A DNA stretch of 64,000 nucleotides from Prevotella sp. MA2016 (lineage in GTDB: Bacteria; Bacteroidota; Bacteroidia; Bacteroidales; Bacteroidaceae): assembly GCF_000619825.1 (NCBI RefSeq), contig NZ_JHUW01000009.1:1-64000 (forward strand), written 5' to 3'. Within the stretch, counting starts at the first letter, position 1. The number at the start of each line of letters is the position of its first letter. A program made the position numbers and the translations under genes. This document shows, in pieces, positions 25,926 through 35,633 of the stretch. The notes under the pieces are model-generated. The model made no database searches, was not told where the DNA came from, and worked only from the letters and a program-made list of their open reading frames with translations.

Positions 25926-27410
25926 TTAGAAAAACACTCTACTAAATTCATCCACTCCTATCTTAACAGGTTCTATCATGAACTCAGGACGATTATAACT
26001 TTTCAGTCGGGTGATGTTTTGTTCTGGGTCTTCCTGCGGCAGCATAAAGGCCTTCCCCACTTTTCCCTTATTAAAATAGGCAATATAGACGCGACTGTAG
26101 TTGCCATCATCACGACGACTGGCACACATGATCCAGTGACCATTGCTCGACCAAGTGGGATAGCTCTCGGCAAAGCCTTTACTGTTCAGTCGATTCAGAT
26201 TGAGGCGTGGGTTACCCTCTTCATGAAGTGGCAAACAAACGATATCGGCATCATGATGCCAGATATGGAAACAGCCATACTGCCCTTCAGCAAAGAGCAG
26301 ATAACGCCCATCAGGACTGATACGAGGCAAGGTAGCACTCTTGTCATGTGAAGCAGCGTCATACAACAGTTCTTCATCACCAAAAGCATGCGAAGCCACA
26401 TCAAACGCACGGCGATATACATTGTATTGCACTTTTTGGAAGGTTGTCCTGATATCCTTATCGTGCATCTCTTCGGGGAGGGGAACCGATTTGCAGTAAT
26501 AAAGGTATTTTCCATCAGGCGACCAGGTTGGGAACACCTCTAACAACGTTGAATCATTACTGATAATGCTTACAGAATCTGTTGCCACATCATAAAGCAC
26601 CAGATCGCTTGCCGTATCAAACACCTCCACTTTGTTGGCATTTGCCGTATGGAATACCTGATGCGTCTCATTGGTAGAGAATGCGATAAGCTTAGCTGTA
26701 GGATGCCATGCCGGATATACACCAGCGGATATCGTATAATCGCGCTTCAGGTCCACCTTCGATATCTTGCCATCATTTACGATAACAGTTCCTCCACGAG
26801 TAGCACGGGCATGAAACAGCATGTTATCAGTCTTATAGTTCTGATAACTATGACAGTTGATACACTGCCCCTTTGGATTGTCGCACGCCACTTTATTATT
26901 AAAAATCTGCTTCTCCTCGAACGAAGAAAGGTTGCGCTGAGCTATCTCCATATAGTCATAAACAATATACGATGGCTCTATCAGACGGTATGACAGATAT
27001 TCATCTATAGGCTGTTCAGCAATATGTATCTCAAAGGGCGTGAAAGCCAACCATTCATCAGCCTTTTTACCCCATACTTCCACTTTGATGCTTCTGCCCT
27101 TTGCCGCCAGAAGCATAGCATGCCATTCCTCTTCAGGGATAAGCACCTTCACACCATCGCCATACGTCTGTTGCATGCCATCAGGCGTACTGATTCGTGC
27201 CACACATGCCTCATACTCATCAGCAGACAACATAAAGTTAAGCGGCGCAATATTACAAGGCACGGTAACGTCATTATAATCAGGAAATATCGTAGGCCAG
27301 CATTTTGCATCACGACTTGACGCAGGCACATCAGGGTGATTCACACACGATGCCAGAAGCAATATCCCCCACGCCAGCAATATTATTCTTAATCTTTTCA
27401 TATACGTCAT
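25926..27410 (-). CDS. Beta-propeller (PD40-like) lipoprotein with CxxCH site, copy A
   Basis: 494 residues. Lipobox LLASC (Cys22) follows an ordinary signal peptide. The domain order matches the 23035-24525 paralogue: FPDYNDVTVPCNIAPLNF near 42-59, CINCH at 183-187, Met197 ten residues after the His, then propeller motifs (YPAWHPTAKLIAFSTN, FPTWSPDGKYLYYC, SYPTWSSNGHWIM). The spacing CxxCH-x9-M-x2-H is identical in both copies, as expected for a retained haem or metal ligand set. The start codon shares a base with the upstream stop (TAATG), so translation is coupled to the membrane-protein gene. Confidence 0.85.
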   Translation of the reverse strand: MTYMKRLRIILLAWGILLLASCVNHPDVPASSRDAKCWPTIFPDYNDVTVPCNIAPLNFMLSADEYEACVARISTPDGMQQTYGDGVKVLIPEEEWHAMLLAAKGRSIKVEVWGKKADEWLAFTPFEIHIAEQPIDEYLSYRLIEPSYIVYDYMEIAQRNLSSFEEKQIFNNKVACDNPKGQCINCHSYQNYKTDNMLFHARATRGGTVIVNDGKISKVDLKRDYTISAGVYPAWHPTAKLIAFSTNETHQVFHTANANKVEVFDTASDLVLYDVATDSVSIISNDSTLLEVFPTWSPDGKYLYYCKSVPLPEEMHDKDIRTTFQKVQYNVYRRAFDVASHAFGDEELLYDAASHDKSATLPRISPDGRYLLFAEGQYGCFHIWHHDADIVCLPLHEEGNPRLNLNRLNSKGFAESYPTWSSNGHWIMCASRRDDGNYSRVYIAYFNKGKVGKAFMLPQEDPEQNITRLKSYNRPEFMIEPVKIGVDEFSRVFF

Positions 27411-29149
27411 TACAATTTTCGTCCAAAGATATTATACCACCAATAGGTATCGGCCCATTCTGCTTGCATCTTCACACCTACATCTTCTAGTTTCACGCCA
27501 GTTTTTACATGACTTCCAAGTGCTTCCCAGAACAGCTTATAGCGGTCATAGACCTCTTGCTCTACAGGGAGCATCATACGCTTCTCTTCGGGGGCTTTAT
27601 CAAGATACATGATATATGCCTCCTGAGCATGCAACGGGAATTTGCCGCCAGGGTGCAGTTTCACAAACTTGCGCAACGATGCCCAGAAACAACGTGAGTC
27701 GCGACGTATCATGGAATAGAACAAAGCCTGTTCAGAAGCCACCTGACTGACTGTATCCGCAGAATGACTAAAGCTATTGATAATATAGCGCTCACTATCA
27801 TTCTCAACACCATTAATCTCGTCATCGAACGAGTTGTTTAACTCTTTTACAGTATTTGTAATTGGAGCAGGATGCCAATGCTCATAAAACAGGTTATGCT
27901 GCAGCATCTTACGATAGCGTCCGGCCAAATTCTTTTCACCTGTTGCATCAGCACAACGCCATAAGAGCTTCATATAGAAAGGCGACAGTCCTGTGGCTAC
28001 AGTATTTTCAAAACTCAACCGCGTAGCATAATTCATCTTACCATAGTTATAATAAACCAGCGGTGCCGCAATGTTCATCATACTGATATGGAGTGTATCA
28101 GGCTGATATACATCTACCCCACTATTGCCAAGTTTAAACGAACGGTCAAGCAGTCCGCCTTCGTTCATCAGCGCAATATTCCGGAGCATAACCATCGTTG
28201 TTGTAGGTTTATGATTTTCTGTGGCCACCTGGAGCACTCCTTTCCAGTCGTCGCTCTCGGCATAGCGCACCATACGCATCTCGTCAATATAACGAGGCTC
28301 ATTAAACATGAATACATGGCAGAAAGCTATAGCCGATACAGCACAAAGCACTGGAACAATCCCATGGTTCAGGTAGTAACGGAATAAAGGAATCAGTATA
28401 GAAATAGCGCCCAGCACCCAGAATGGGATAGACAACTGGTCACTATGTTCCACCGGTGTCACAAATTGTGGGAAGCCAGCCAATGCCACATCGGCCAGTT
28501 TTTGATCGGAATATAGTAACGCACGCCAGATAGCAGCGGTAAAGAGCACCAGGATGATAGCTAATAATTCACGCCAGGTAGGTTTACCGGTAACCACCAG
28601 ACAAATTACAAAGAGCAAGGCGAACCACCCCAAAACAGGGTACAAAGCAAAGCCCACCAGATACCAAACAAGGTGCCACTTTCTAGGTGTACTGCTTGCA
28701 GCCCATAGCAGCAGAAGCATCAAGAGATAGCCTACTGACTGCGAGAACCAGTAGCCACGAATAGAAAAGATGTAGATCCAGTAACCCAGGTCAACAATAG
28801 AAGTAAGCAGACAGGCAACAGGCAAGAGCATCAATGCCGAGGCGCTTCCCTGTAGCCGGAACGCTTTGGTCCCTACATAGAAGATGACCCCCCAGATAAG
28901 AATCAGGATACATGTACCTAAGGTTGGATAATAACAGAGCTGTGTGAGCCACGCGCCCACATATTGCATCAAACCAAAAGGTTTTGATAGTAACGAACAG
29001 TAAAAAGGCGCTCCATAAAGAAATTCAGAGCGATCATGTGCCGTATATAATACCTCTTGATTAAGATAAAGCAGATATACAGCAAATGAAATAAAAGCCA
29101 ACATACTTACATAGAGGATGGCTCTGGAGATATTAGTTTTTTTAGTCAT
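27410..29149 (-). CDS. Polytopic membrane protein, DUF6057-like, copy A
   Basis: 579 residues. About ten hydrophobic segments lie in residues 10-300 (WLTQLCYYPTLGTCILILIWGVIFY; SVGYLLMLLLLWAA). A helical soluble region of about 275 residues follows, with TPR-like character. Its topology recalls GT-C-type or oligosaccharide-handling membrane proteins, but no catalytic motif is recognisable. It is the first gene of a duplicated module (membrane protein plus CxxCH propeller lipoprotein, twice), lying 69 bp downstream of the susC-susD-lipoprotein operon beyond a hairpin. Confidence 0.78.
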   Translation of the reverse strand: MTKKTNISRAILYVSMLAFISFAVYLLYLNQEVLYTAHDRSEFLYGAPFYCSLLSKPFGLMQYVGAWLTQLCYYPTLGTCILILIWGVIFYVGTKAFRLQGSASALMLLPVACLLTSIVDLGYWIYIFSIRGYWFSQSVGYLLMLLLLWAASSTPRKWHLVWYLVGFALYPVLGWFALLFVICLVVTGKPTWRELLAIILVLFTAAIWRALLYSDQKLADVALAGFPQFVTPVEHSDQLSIPFWVLGAISILIPLFRYYLNHGIVPVLCAVSAIAFCHVFMFNEPRYIDEMRMVRYAESDDWKGVLQVATENHKPTTTMVMLRNIALMNEGGLLDRSFKLGNSGVDVYQPDTLHISMMNIAAPLVYYNYGKMNYATRLSFENTVATGLSPFYMKLLWRCADATGEKNLAGRYRKMLQHNLFYEHWHPAPITNTVKELNNSFDDEINGVENDSERYIINSFSHSADTVSQVASEQALFYSMIRRDSRCFWASLRKFVKLHPGGKFPLHAQEAYIMYLDKAPEEKRMMLPVEQEVYDRYKLFWEALGSHVKTGVKLEDVGVKMQAEWADTYWWYNIFGRKL

Positions 29150-29163
29150 TTTTGGGCTATAAA

Positions 29164-29190
29164 AGGCTGGCTCACTGATTGAGCCAGCCT
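29164..29190 (-). terminator. Hairpin between PUL lipoprotein and membrane-protein gene
   Basis: A perfect 11-bp GC-rich stem (29164-29174 and 29180-29190), loop of 5, followed on the minus strand by TTTTA. It may be a partial terminator or an mRNA-processing hairpin. No promoter is visible between it and the next start at 29149, so some read-through is likely. Confidence 0.75.
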
Positions 29191-29217
29191 CATTTTAGTT
29201 ATAACAACAAGGAACGA

Positions 29218-29934
29218 TTATTCCTCATAGTAAACACTTGTGAATGTTGCAGAACCATTTGTAATCAGCAGGTTCAGGTCCTTACCAGCACCACCATTAC
29301 CCTTAGCACACTCCTTAGCAATCTGCTCAGTAATGGTAACCTCCCACTTCATACCTGAAGTCAATGGAATATTATCTGCATAAGTAGAGCTCCACCAACC
29401 GTTCATGACACGAGCAGTACAGCCATCGCTGGCCTCCTTAACGTCAAGAATCAGGGTCTTCAAACCGAAGTAGAAGTCGTCGGTAAGAGTTGGGAAATTC
29501 TGACCTTCAGAATCGCTGAAACGCAGAGGAGCAGCATCCCAACCGCCAACAGTGAATTCACCTTCCCAGAGGGTGTACTTGGTCAGAGGATCGGTGATCT
29601 CGTCGCAAGTTACAGGATATTCAGCTGTAAGCTGTGTACCATCAGGACAAAGAGCTGTAAGAACTACAGTATAAGCACCGAGCTTCATCTTTTTCTTAGC
29701 GAAATTGCTAACGAAATCCTTACCTCCAATAGACCACTTGGCATTAACAGGAGCCGAAGTTGAGCAGGTAATAACGTTTCCGTTCTGACCACTGGCTGCC
29801 TTATCTACAGAAACAGTAGTCATTGCCTTGAGCTCATCAACAGTGATGTGACCGGCATTGCTGATATCCTCATGAACGGGATCGCATGCTGCAAAGGCAC
29901 ATACTGCGAATAACATCAAAAATATCTTTTTCAT
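29218..29934 (-). CDS. PUL surface lipoprotein (SusE-position)
   Basis: 238 residues, lipobox AFAAC (Cys16). An N-terminal Ig/PKD-like beta domain (about 35-110) precedes a C-terminal beta-sandwich (about 118-238: LWEGEFTVGGWDAAPLRF, then NGWWSSTYADNIPL). Aromatic-rich loops suggest glycan binding. The C-terminal part faintly resembles the modules at the end of the 39108-40955 protein. It follows susD by 21 bp, the usual place for a surface glycan-binding protein. Confidence 0.8.
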   Translation of the reverse strand: MKKIFLMLFAVCAFAACDPVHEDISNAGHITVDELKAMTTVSVDKAASGQNGNVITCSTSAPVNAKWSIGGKDFVSNFAKKKMKLGAYTVVLTALCPDGTQLTAEYPVTCDEITDPLTKYTLWEGEFTVGGWDAAPLRFSDSEGQNFPTLTDDFYFGLKTLILDVKEASDGCTARVMNGWWSSTYADNIPLTSGMKWEVTITEQIAKECAKGNGGAGKDLNLLITNGSATFTSVYYEE

Positions 29935-29955
29935 ATTGATTACGATTTTATTACA

Positions 29956-31845
29956 TTAATAAAGAACTTTATACTGAGTCTTAGCATCAGCTGCATCCCA
30001 ACCTGGGTTCTGCTCAATCTTACCATTCATCAGAGTAATCTGAGTCTGTGGCTTTGCCAAGAATCCATTAGTAGCGGCATAACGCTCAGCCCAAGAGCAA
30101 GTCATGTGCTCCATTGTACGCTTGTTAGACTTGTCGCCGAGGCAAACAATCTTCTTACCAGCCTGAGCCTGAAGAGCTTTAGCTGCGATTGAGCTCTCGC
30201 CTGCATCCTTACCAGACCAACGACGCAAATCGTTGAAACGCAGACCCTCGAATGCGAACTCCCAACGGCGCTCGTTCTGAACGGCCTTCAGAGAGTATGG
30301 AGTCTCAGGAACACCAGCACGCTTCTGAACCAGGTTCATATAAGAAGCATCACCAGTAAGCTCGGTAGCCATCAGAAGCACGTCAGCATAACGCATCAGA
30401 TAGAAATCCTCGAAGTGGTCGCCCTGCATCTTGTTGTCAAGAGAGCTGCTGGTATAACCAGGAGCCTGAGACCACCATGTGTCGTTGTTTGCACCGCATG
30501 CATCGAGGTTAACCTCAGCATACTTCTTCACAGAATAACCAGACTCTTCACAGTCATCCTTCTCATAGGTGTACTTAGCGAGTTCATTATCGAGATCAAT
30601 CAGAGAAGCCTTCTTACGGAGGTCAGTATATTCACCAGATCTCTCAGCATCTGTCCAGTCGTCCCAGATGTTGCAAGAAGGAGTACCCTGACCCCAACCC
30701 TGGTTGAATGGATAAGTATTGTTGCGGTCACCATTCTGGTTAGAAGCACCATTACGCAGACCCCAGAATACAGAGATGTAGTTAGAATACATACGCTGAG
30801 CGTTGTAAGTACCACCGATGTTCCAGCTTGAAGCATTCATAAACTGGATCTGGAAGAGCTCCTCAGTGTTACCATTACCCATACCAGGCATATCGAAGCA
30901 GTTTTCGCGCTTCATATCCTTGATGAAGGCATAACCATGATCTGCATCATCCTGAGCCTCAGCCCACAGCAAGCTGTTAGAATACTGCCAGAGTGAACGG
31001 TAGTCCTCACAGAGCTTGTAAGCACCACTGCCAATGATCTCCTTCAGACCGCTGACAACATCAGCCTGAGAAAGAGAACCTGAGCAACCTTCCTGCTCTA
31101 CCAGTGTGATAGCAGGAGCAGAACCTGTAGCGAGCTCACCTACCTTCTTATAGAAGCCAGCCCAGAACATGTAAGCACGAGCAATGAATGCCTCGGCAAC
31201 ATACTTGTTGGCATGACCATCACCAAAGCCCTTATCAGTACCCATCAAGCTCTTTGCAGAAACAAAGTCAGAGAGAATCTGTGGATAGATTACATCCTCA
31301 GCACTTACCTGCTCCTCCATCTCAGGAGTAATAGTGGTAGAAGTGATTAGGGGCACATCACCAAACAGCTGTGTGAGCCACAAGGTGTAGAGACCACGCA
31401 TGAAGTAAGCCTCACCAAGCAACTGGTTACGCTGAGCCTGCTGCTTATCTGTCCAGGGCACATTATCAATAGTCTCAATCTGGTTGTTAGCACGTGAGAT
31501 ACCACCATACAGGAGGATGAATGGAGTCTCAAACTGGCTTGTACTCATCTCTACAAGGTGATGAAGTGACTTTACCTTGTTGTCCTGCAAACCGCCACTT
31601 CCGTAGCAGTCATCTGACATAACTTCCCACCAGAAGAAGATATTCTGGTTATCTGAGTCGCCGCCACCCATGGTATTCATGATACTATAGGTTGCTGCAT
31701 TCAAGGCCTCAACATCGGCAGGCTTACCAGGGAAAGTAGCCTGTGTCATCTCAGTAACACGTGGATCTGTATCCAGCATGTCGTTACAAGATGTAAACGC
31801 TGCTGCTGACAAAACAGCTAACGATGATAAAATATATTTTTTCAT
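29956..31845 (-). CDS. SusD/RagB-family glycan-binding lipoprotein 1
   Basis: 629 residues, lipobox AFTSC (Cys19) followed by NDMLDTDP, the standard SusD start. TPR-like helices and the family C-terminal region (NERRWEFAFEGLRFNDLRRW) are present. It caps the SusC barrel 1 and presents oligosaccharides for uptake. It is 15 bp downstream of susC 1. The ligand is unknown; neighbouring GH5/GH9-like enzymes suggest a beta-glucan. Confidence 0.95.
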   Translation of the reverse strand: MKKYILSSLAVLSAAAFTSCNDMLDTDPRVTEMTQATFPGKPADVEALNAATYSIMNTMGGGDSDNQNIFFWWEVMSDDCYGSGGLQDNKVKSLHHLVEMSTSQFETPFILLYGGISRANNQIETIDNVPWTDKQQAQRNQLLGEAYFMRGLYTLWLTQLFGDVPLITSTTITPEMEEQVSAEDVIYPQILSDFVSAKSLMGTDKGFGDGHANKYVAEAFIARAYMFWAGFYKKVGELATGSAPAITLVEQEGCSGSLSQADVVSGLKEIIGSGAYKLCEDYRSLWQYSNSLLWAEAQDDADHGYAFIKDMKRENCFDMPGMGNGNTEELFQIQFMNASSWNIGGTYNAQRMYSNYISVFWGLRNGASNQNGDRNNTYPFNQGWGQGTPSCNIWDDWTDAERSGEYTDLRKKASLIDLDNELAKYTYEKDDCEESGYSVKKYAEVNLDACGANNDTWWSQAPGYTSSSLDNKMQGDHFEDFYLMRYADVLLMATELTGDASYMNLVQKRAGVPETPYSLKAVQNERRWEFAFEGLRFNDLRRWSGKDAGESSIAAKALQAQAGKKIVCLGDKSNKRTMEHMTCSWAERYAATNGFLAKPQTQITLMNGKIEQNPGWDAADAKTQYKVLY

Positions 31846-31860
31846 ATCTTAAATATCGAA

Positions 31861-34800
31861 TTAGAATTTAATACTTGCACCAACCAAGAATGTGCGTGCG
31901 GTTGGGTAAAGACCCAGGTCGATACCAGATGCCCAACCATTACCACCACCGGCTGAACCAACCTCAGGATCGAGACCAGTGTAGCTTGTGAAGGTGTGGA
32001 GGTTCTGAGCCTGTACATAGAAACGGAGCTGCTGGAATGGGCAAGACTTCCAGATGTTCTTAAAGTCGTAACCGAGAGTTACAGTCTTAATCTTGAAGTA
32101 GTCTGCATCCTCCATATAGCGGTTAGATACCCAGATAGTATTCTGGTGACCTGTAGCAGAGATACGTGGCTGACTGTTAGAAGTGCCCTCACCATGCCAA
32201 CGATTCAGGATAGTAGTATCGTAGTTCTGGTCGGGGTCGTCACCGTATGAACGGTAAGAACGCATGATCTGCTGACCGAATGCACCTGCACCGTTAACAC
32301 CGAAGTCGAAGCCCTTATAGTTCAAACCGAGGTTGATACCAAGGGTGAAGTCTGGGTTAGGATTACCAATCTCATGACGGTCGCAAAGATCGCCTTCAGC
32401 ATAAGTAATCACGCCATCGTTGTTCCAGTCATCCCAGATGCAGTCACCAGGCTGAGCATTGTCAAGAACGGCCTTACCAGCAGCGCGAGCTGCATCGATC
32501 TGCTCCTGATTCTGCCAGATACCGCTGTAAGACATACCATAGAAGTAGCCGATAGGCTTGCCTTCCTCAGCACGGTAGATATACTCAGTACCCTGTGAAA
32601 GCAGGTTACCAGCACCATTCAGATAGTGGTTCTCGTTAGCAATACGAGTTACCTTATTCTTATTGGTAGCCAGGTTCACGCCAATGTTATAGCTGAAGTC
32701 CTTACCAATATTGTCGTTCCAAGTAAGAGCGAGCTCAAAACCAGTGTTCTCTACGTCACCACCATTGATAGCAGCAGGATTGGTACCCTGGATAGCAATC
32801 ATTGGACCTGTGATCAACCAGTCCTTAGTGGTCTTCTTATACCAGTCGAAGTTTACACCCAGACGGCTGTTGAGGAAACGAGCGTCGAAACCTAAGTCGA
32901 GCTGCTCAGAAGTCTCCCAAGTAAGGTCAGGGTTAGGAACGATGTTAGCATAAGCACCGGTGTTAGGAGTACCGCTTGTAGAAGTCTCCATGTCCGAACC
33001 GAACTTATAACCACTGTCGTTAGCATCACCAGACATAGCGATAGTAGCCAGATACTGATACTTAGAAATAGCGCAGTTACCGTTCTGACCCCAAGAAGCA
33101 CGGAGTTTGAAGAAGTCCATCCAGCTCTTAGTGCTCTGCATAAATTTCTCGTTGGTGAGTACCCAACCAGCAGATACTGATGGGAAGAAGCCCCAGCGCT
33201 TACCATCGTTAAAGATACTTGAACCATCATAACGCATGGTTACGGTAGCCATATAAGTCTCGTTCCAGTCCCAAGTTACACGACCGAACCAAGAAGCAAG
33301 ATACTCTTCGTCATTAGGGTTACCAGTGAGCGAAGCATCGGTAGCACTTGTCAGTTTCAGGTTAGACAGCCAAGCTGAATCCCAGTTCTTCAGGGTAGCA
33401 AGCTGCTCGCCGAACTTAACCTTGTTAGAACCGCTGAGGTTTGTACCCCAAGCACTGCTCTGGTAACTCTGACCAACCATAGCGCTAATCTTATGACCAG
33501 CAATAATAGGAAGATCGTAAGTAAGTGTATTTTCTACAGAGAATGAAGAGTTCATCCAAGAGCTCTGGCTAACGTTATATGAGTCAACGATAGCAGAACC
33601 TTCTGCTGGAGCACGAGGAATACCAAAGTTACGGTAAGCACCAGAACCCCAGTTATAGTTGAACTGTGAGCGGAATCTCAGGCCCTTGATAGGCTGGATG
33701 GTGATGAAACCAGTAGCACTGGCATTGAAGTTACGGCTCTCAGCCATTGAGTTGAAGCCACCTTTAGACAGATTCTCCCATGGGTTGCTGAACATAGAAG
33801 GATTCCAGCCCTGTCCATAAGCAGGTGTACCATCAGGATTCTGATAAGCGTAGATATCGCCATTGTCAGCAAACTGTGGAACCAGTGGAGAAGTCTGAAG
33901 CAGACTGTGGATATAGCTCCAGTACATACCGTCCTCAGCCAGGTCGTGATTCTTGTTATAGCCGATAGAGATGTTCTCACCGATGGTGATAGCATCGAAA
34001 TCCTTGACCTTCAAGAGCACATGATCACTGTTGATACGGATAGTGTGACGATTGTAGTAAGAAGCTCTGTCAGCACCCATGATACCTTCGTTACCAGTAT
34101 AGGTGTAAGACATAGCAAACTTAGAACGGTCAGTACCACCAGTCAGTGTTACTGAATGGTTCTGCTGAACTGCATTGTTATTCTCGAATGCACCCCACCA
34201 GTCGGTACCTTCCCAACCATTGTTCACCTTGTTGAGAATATCCTGTGGAACATAGTCAGCCCAATTAATCTTTGCACCAGAAGTATTGAAATTATACTCG
34301 TCAAAGATGGTCATGTACTGCTGTGCATTGAGCAGCTGTGGACGCTTATAAGCCTTTGACCAACCCATAGCACCATTATAGCTGAGTTCGATCTTACCGG
34401 CCTTACCCTGCTTAGTAGTAACAAGGATTACACCGTTGGCAGCACGGGCACCATAGATGGCAGCCGATGCAGCATCCTTCAATACGTCGATGCTCTCAAT
34501 ATCGTTAGGGTTAATACCGTCAAGGTTTCCACCAGCTACACCGTCGATAACATACAGAGGTGAAGCAGAACCTGTGGTACCGATACCACGGATGTAAACC
34601 TTGTAACCCTTACCTGGCTGAGCAGAAGACTGGGTGATCTGTACACCAGGAGTGCTTGACTGCATAGCCTCAAGTGCGTTGGTTGTGTTCAGCTTGGCGA
34701 TTTCCTCACCCTTTACCTGAACTGTAGCACCGGTAACCAGCTTCTTCTTCATGGTACCGTAACCAACAACTACAACTTCGTCCAACAAGGCGTCATCGTC

Positions 34801-35133
34801 AACCAGTGTGATGTTGAAGTTTGACTGATTACCAACCTTGATTTCCTGAGTAACATAGCCGATGTACGATACAACGATCGTAGCACCTGGCGAAACGTTG
34901 AGAGTAAAGTTTCCGTCGAAATCGGTAATGGCACCGTTTCCGGATTTACCTTTTTCAACTACGCTAGCTCCGATAACGGGGCCCTGAGCGTCGACTACAG
35001 TACCTGTAATCTTCTTCGTTGCCTGCTGGATCTCCTGAGGAGCTCCTGCGGCGTAGGCATTCGAAGAGTAACCAAGGCCGAACATAGCCATGGCACTCAT
35101 CAGCAGCGCTGTCTTTCTAAAATTTCGATTCAT
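31861..35133 (-). CDS. SusC/RagA TonB-dependent transporter 1
   Basis: 1090 residues. The signal region is followed by a carboxypeptidase-like regulatory domain (about 40-115: ITGTVVDAQGPVIGASV, DFDGNFTLNV), the TonB-box-like DEVVVVGYGTMKKK, a plug with YVIDGVAGGNLDGINPNDIESIDVLKDAASAAIYG, and a 22-strand barrel ending in an aromatic-rich strand (FLVGASIKF). It imports oligosaccharides across the outer membrane with its SusD partner. Its first 45 or so codons are nearly identical at DNA level to those of SusC 2. It starts a minus-strand operon. Confidence 0.96.
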   Translation of the reverse strand: MNRNFRKTALLMSAMAMFGLGYSSNAYAAGAPQEIQQATKKITGTVVDAQGPVIGASVVEKGKSGNGAITDFDGNFTLNVSPGATIVVSYIGYVTQEIKVGNQSNFNITLVDDDALLDEVVVVGYGTMKKKLVTGATVQVKGEEIAKLNTTNALEAMQSSTPGVQITQSSAQPGKGYKVYIRGIGTTGSASPLYVIDGVAGGNLDGINPNDIESIDVLKDAASAAIYGARAANGVILVTTKQGKAGKIELSYNGAMGWSKAYKRPQLLNAQQYMTIFDEYNFNTSGAKINWADYVPQDILNKVNNGWEGTDWWGAFENNNAVQQNHSVTLTGGTDRSKFAMSYTYTGNEGIMGADRASYYNRHTIRINSDHVLLKVKDFDAITIGENISIGYNKNHDLAEDGMYWSYIHSLLQTSPLVPQFADNGDIYAYQNPDGTPAYGQGWNPSMFSNPWENLSKGGFNSMAESRNFNASATGFITIQPIKGLRFRSQFNYNWGSGAYRNFGIPRAPAEGSAIVDSYNVSQSSWMNSSFSVENTLTYDLPIIAGHKISAMVGQSYQSSAWGTNLSGSNKVKFGEQLATLKNWDSAWLSNLKLTSATDASLTGNPNDEEYLASWFGRVTWDWNETYMATVTMRYDGSSIFNDGKRWGFFPSVSAGWVLTNEKFMQSTKSWMDFFKLRASWGQNGNCAISKYQYLATIAMSGDANDSGYKFGSDMETSTSGTPNTGAYANIVPNPDLTWETSEQLDLGFDARFLNSRLGVNFDWYKKTTKDWLITGPMIAIQGTNPAAINGGDVENTGFELALTWNDNIGKDFSYNIGVNLATNKNKVTRIANENHYLNGAGNLLSQGTEYIYRAEEGKPIGYFYGMSYSGIWQNQEQIDAARAAGKAVLDNAQPGDCIWDDWNNDGVITYAEGDLCDRHEIGNPNPDFTLGINLGLNYKGFDFGVNGAGAFGQQIMRSYRSYGDDPDQNYDTTILNRWHGEGTSNSQPRISATGHQNTIWVSNRYMEDADYFKIKTVTLGYDFKNIWKSCPFQQLRFYVQAQNLHTFTSYTGLDPEVGSAGGGNGWASGIDLGLYPTARTFLVGASIKF

Positions 35134-35633
35134 ACTTAAGTTTTAAACTATAGATAATTGGTTTGAAATAAGCTAGTGGTACAAAGGGATACCATAAAGG
35201 ATTCCTAAGATCTACCCCTCATATATCAGATATACAAGGAGCACAAAATCACACGCTAAGACGAATTTTTACTGGTCATAAGTTTGATTTTAAGTTTTTA
35301 CTAATTGGAATAGTTGAATTTGTACACTCCTATATTCGGTGGCAAAGGTAATGAATTATTTAGAAACTATATAAAGATTGGTTGACAAAAACTGATACTT
35401 TTTTGCTCAAACCACATTTTTAACATTTAAAATACGTAAAAACTATCAAAAAGAGGGTAAAAGTGTGACCTAAACACCACCAAAAACGGGGTTTTTACTA
35501 AATTAATGTGAATAACTTGTAAGATTTCTAATAATATAATAAGGTACGCGTACGAGAAAATTTTCTGAAAAATCCTTGTTTATGTCGATAAAAGTACATA
35601 TCTTTGCGGGCGAATTATCAATCTAAAACTAAT
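35134..35633. other. Divergent control region between susC 1 and a GH5 gene
   Basis: A 500-bp A/T-rich noncoding region. On the minus strand TAccTTTG (35343-35350) is a likely -7 element for susC 1 without a matching TTTG, implying a leader of about 200 nt. Missing -33 elements are common where an activator is needed. A short hairpin (AAAAAC/GTTTTT at 35482-35496) lies centrally. The plus-strand promoter of the GH5 gene is at the right end. I see no gene or RNA structure beyond these. Confidence 0.6.
35575..35606 (+). promoter_or_regulatory. Promoter of GH5 gene 1
   Basis: CTTG (35575-35578, one mismatch to TTTG) and TAtcTTTG (35599-35606) are 20 bp apart. The GH5 ATG is at 35634. This excludes an upstream in-frame start at 35604, which would fall inside the promoter. 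Confidence 0.65.
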
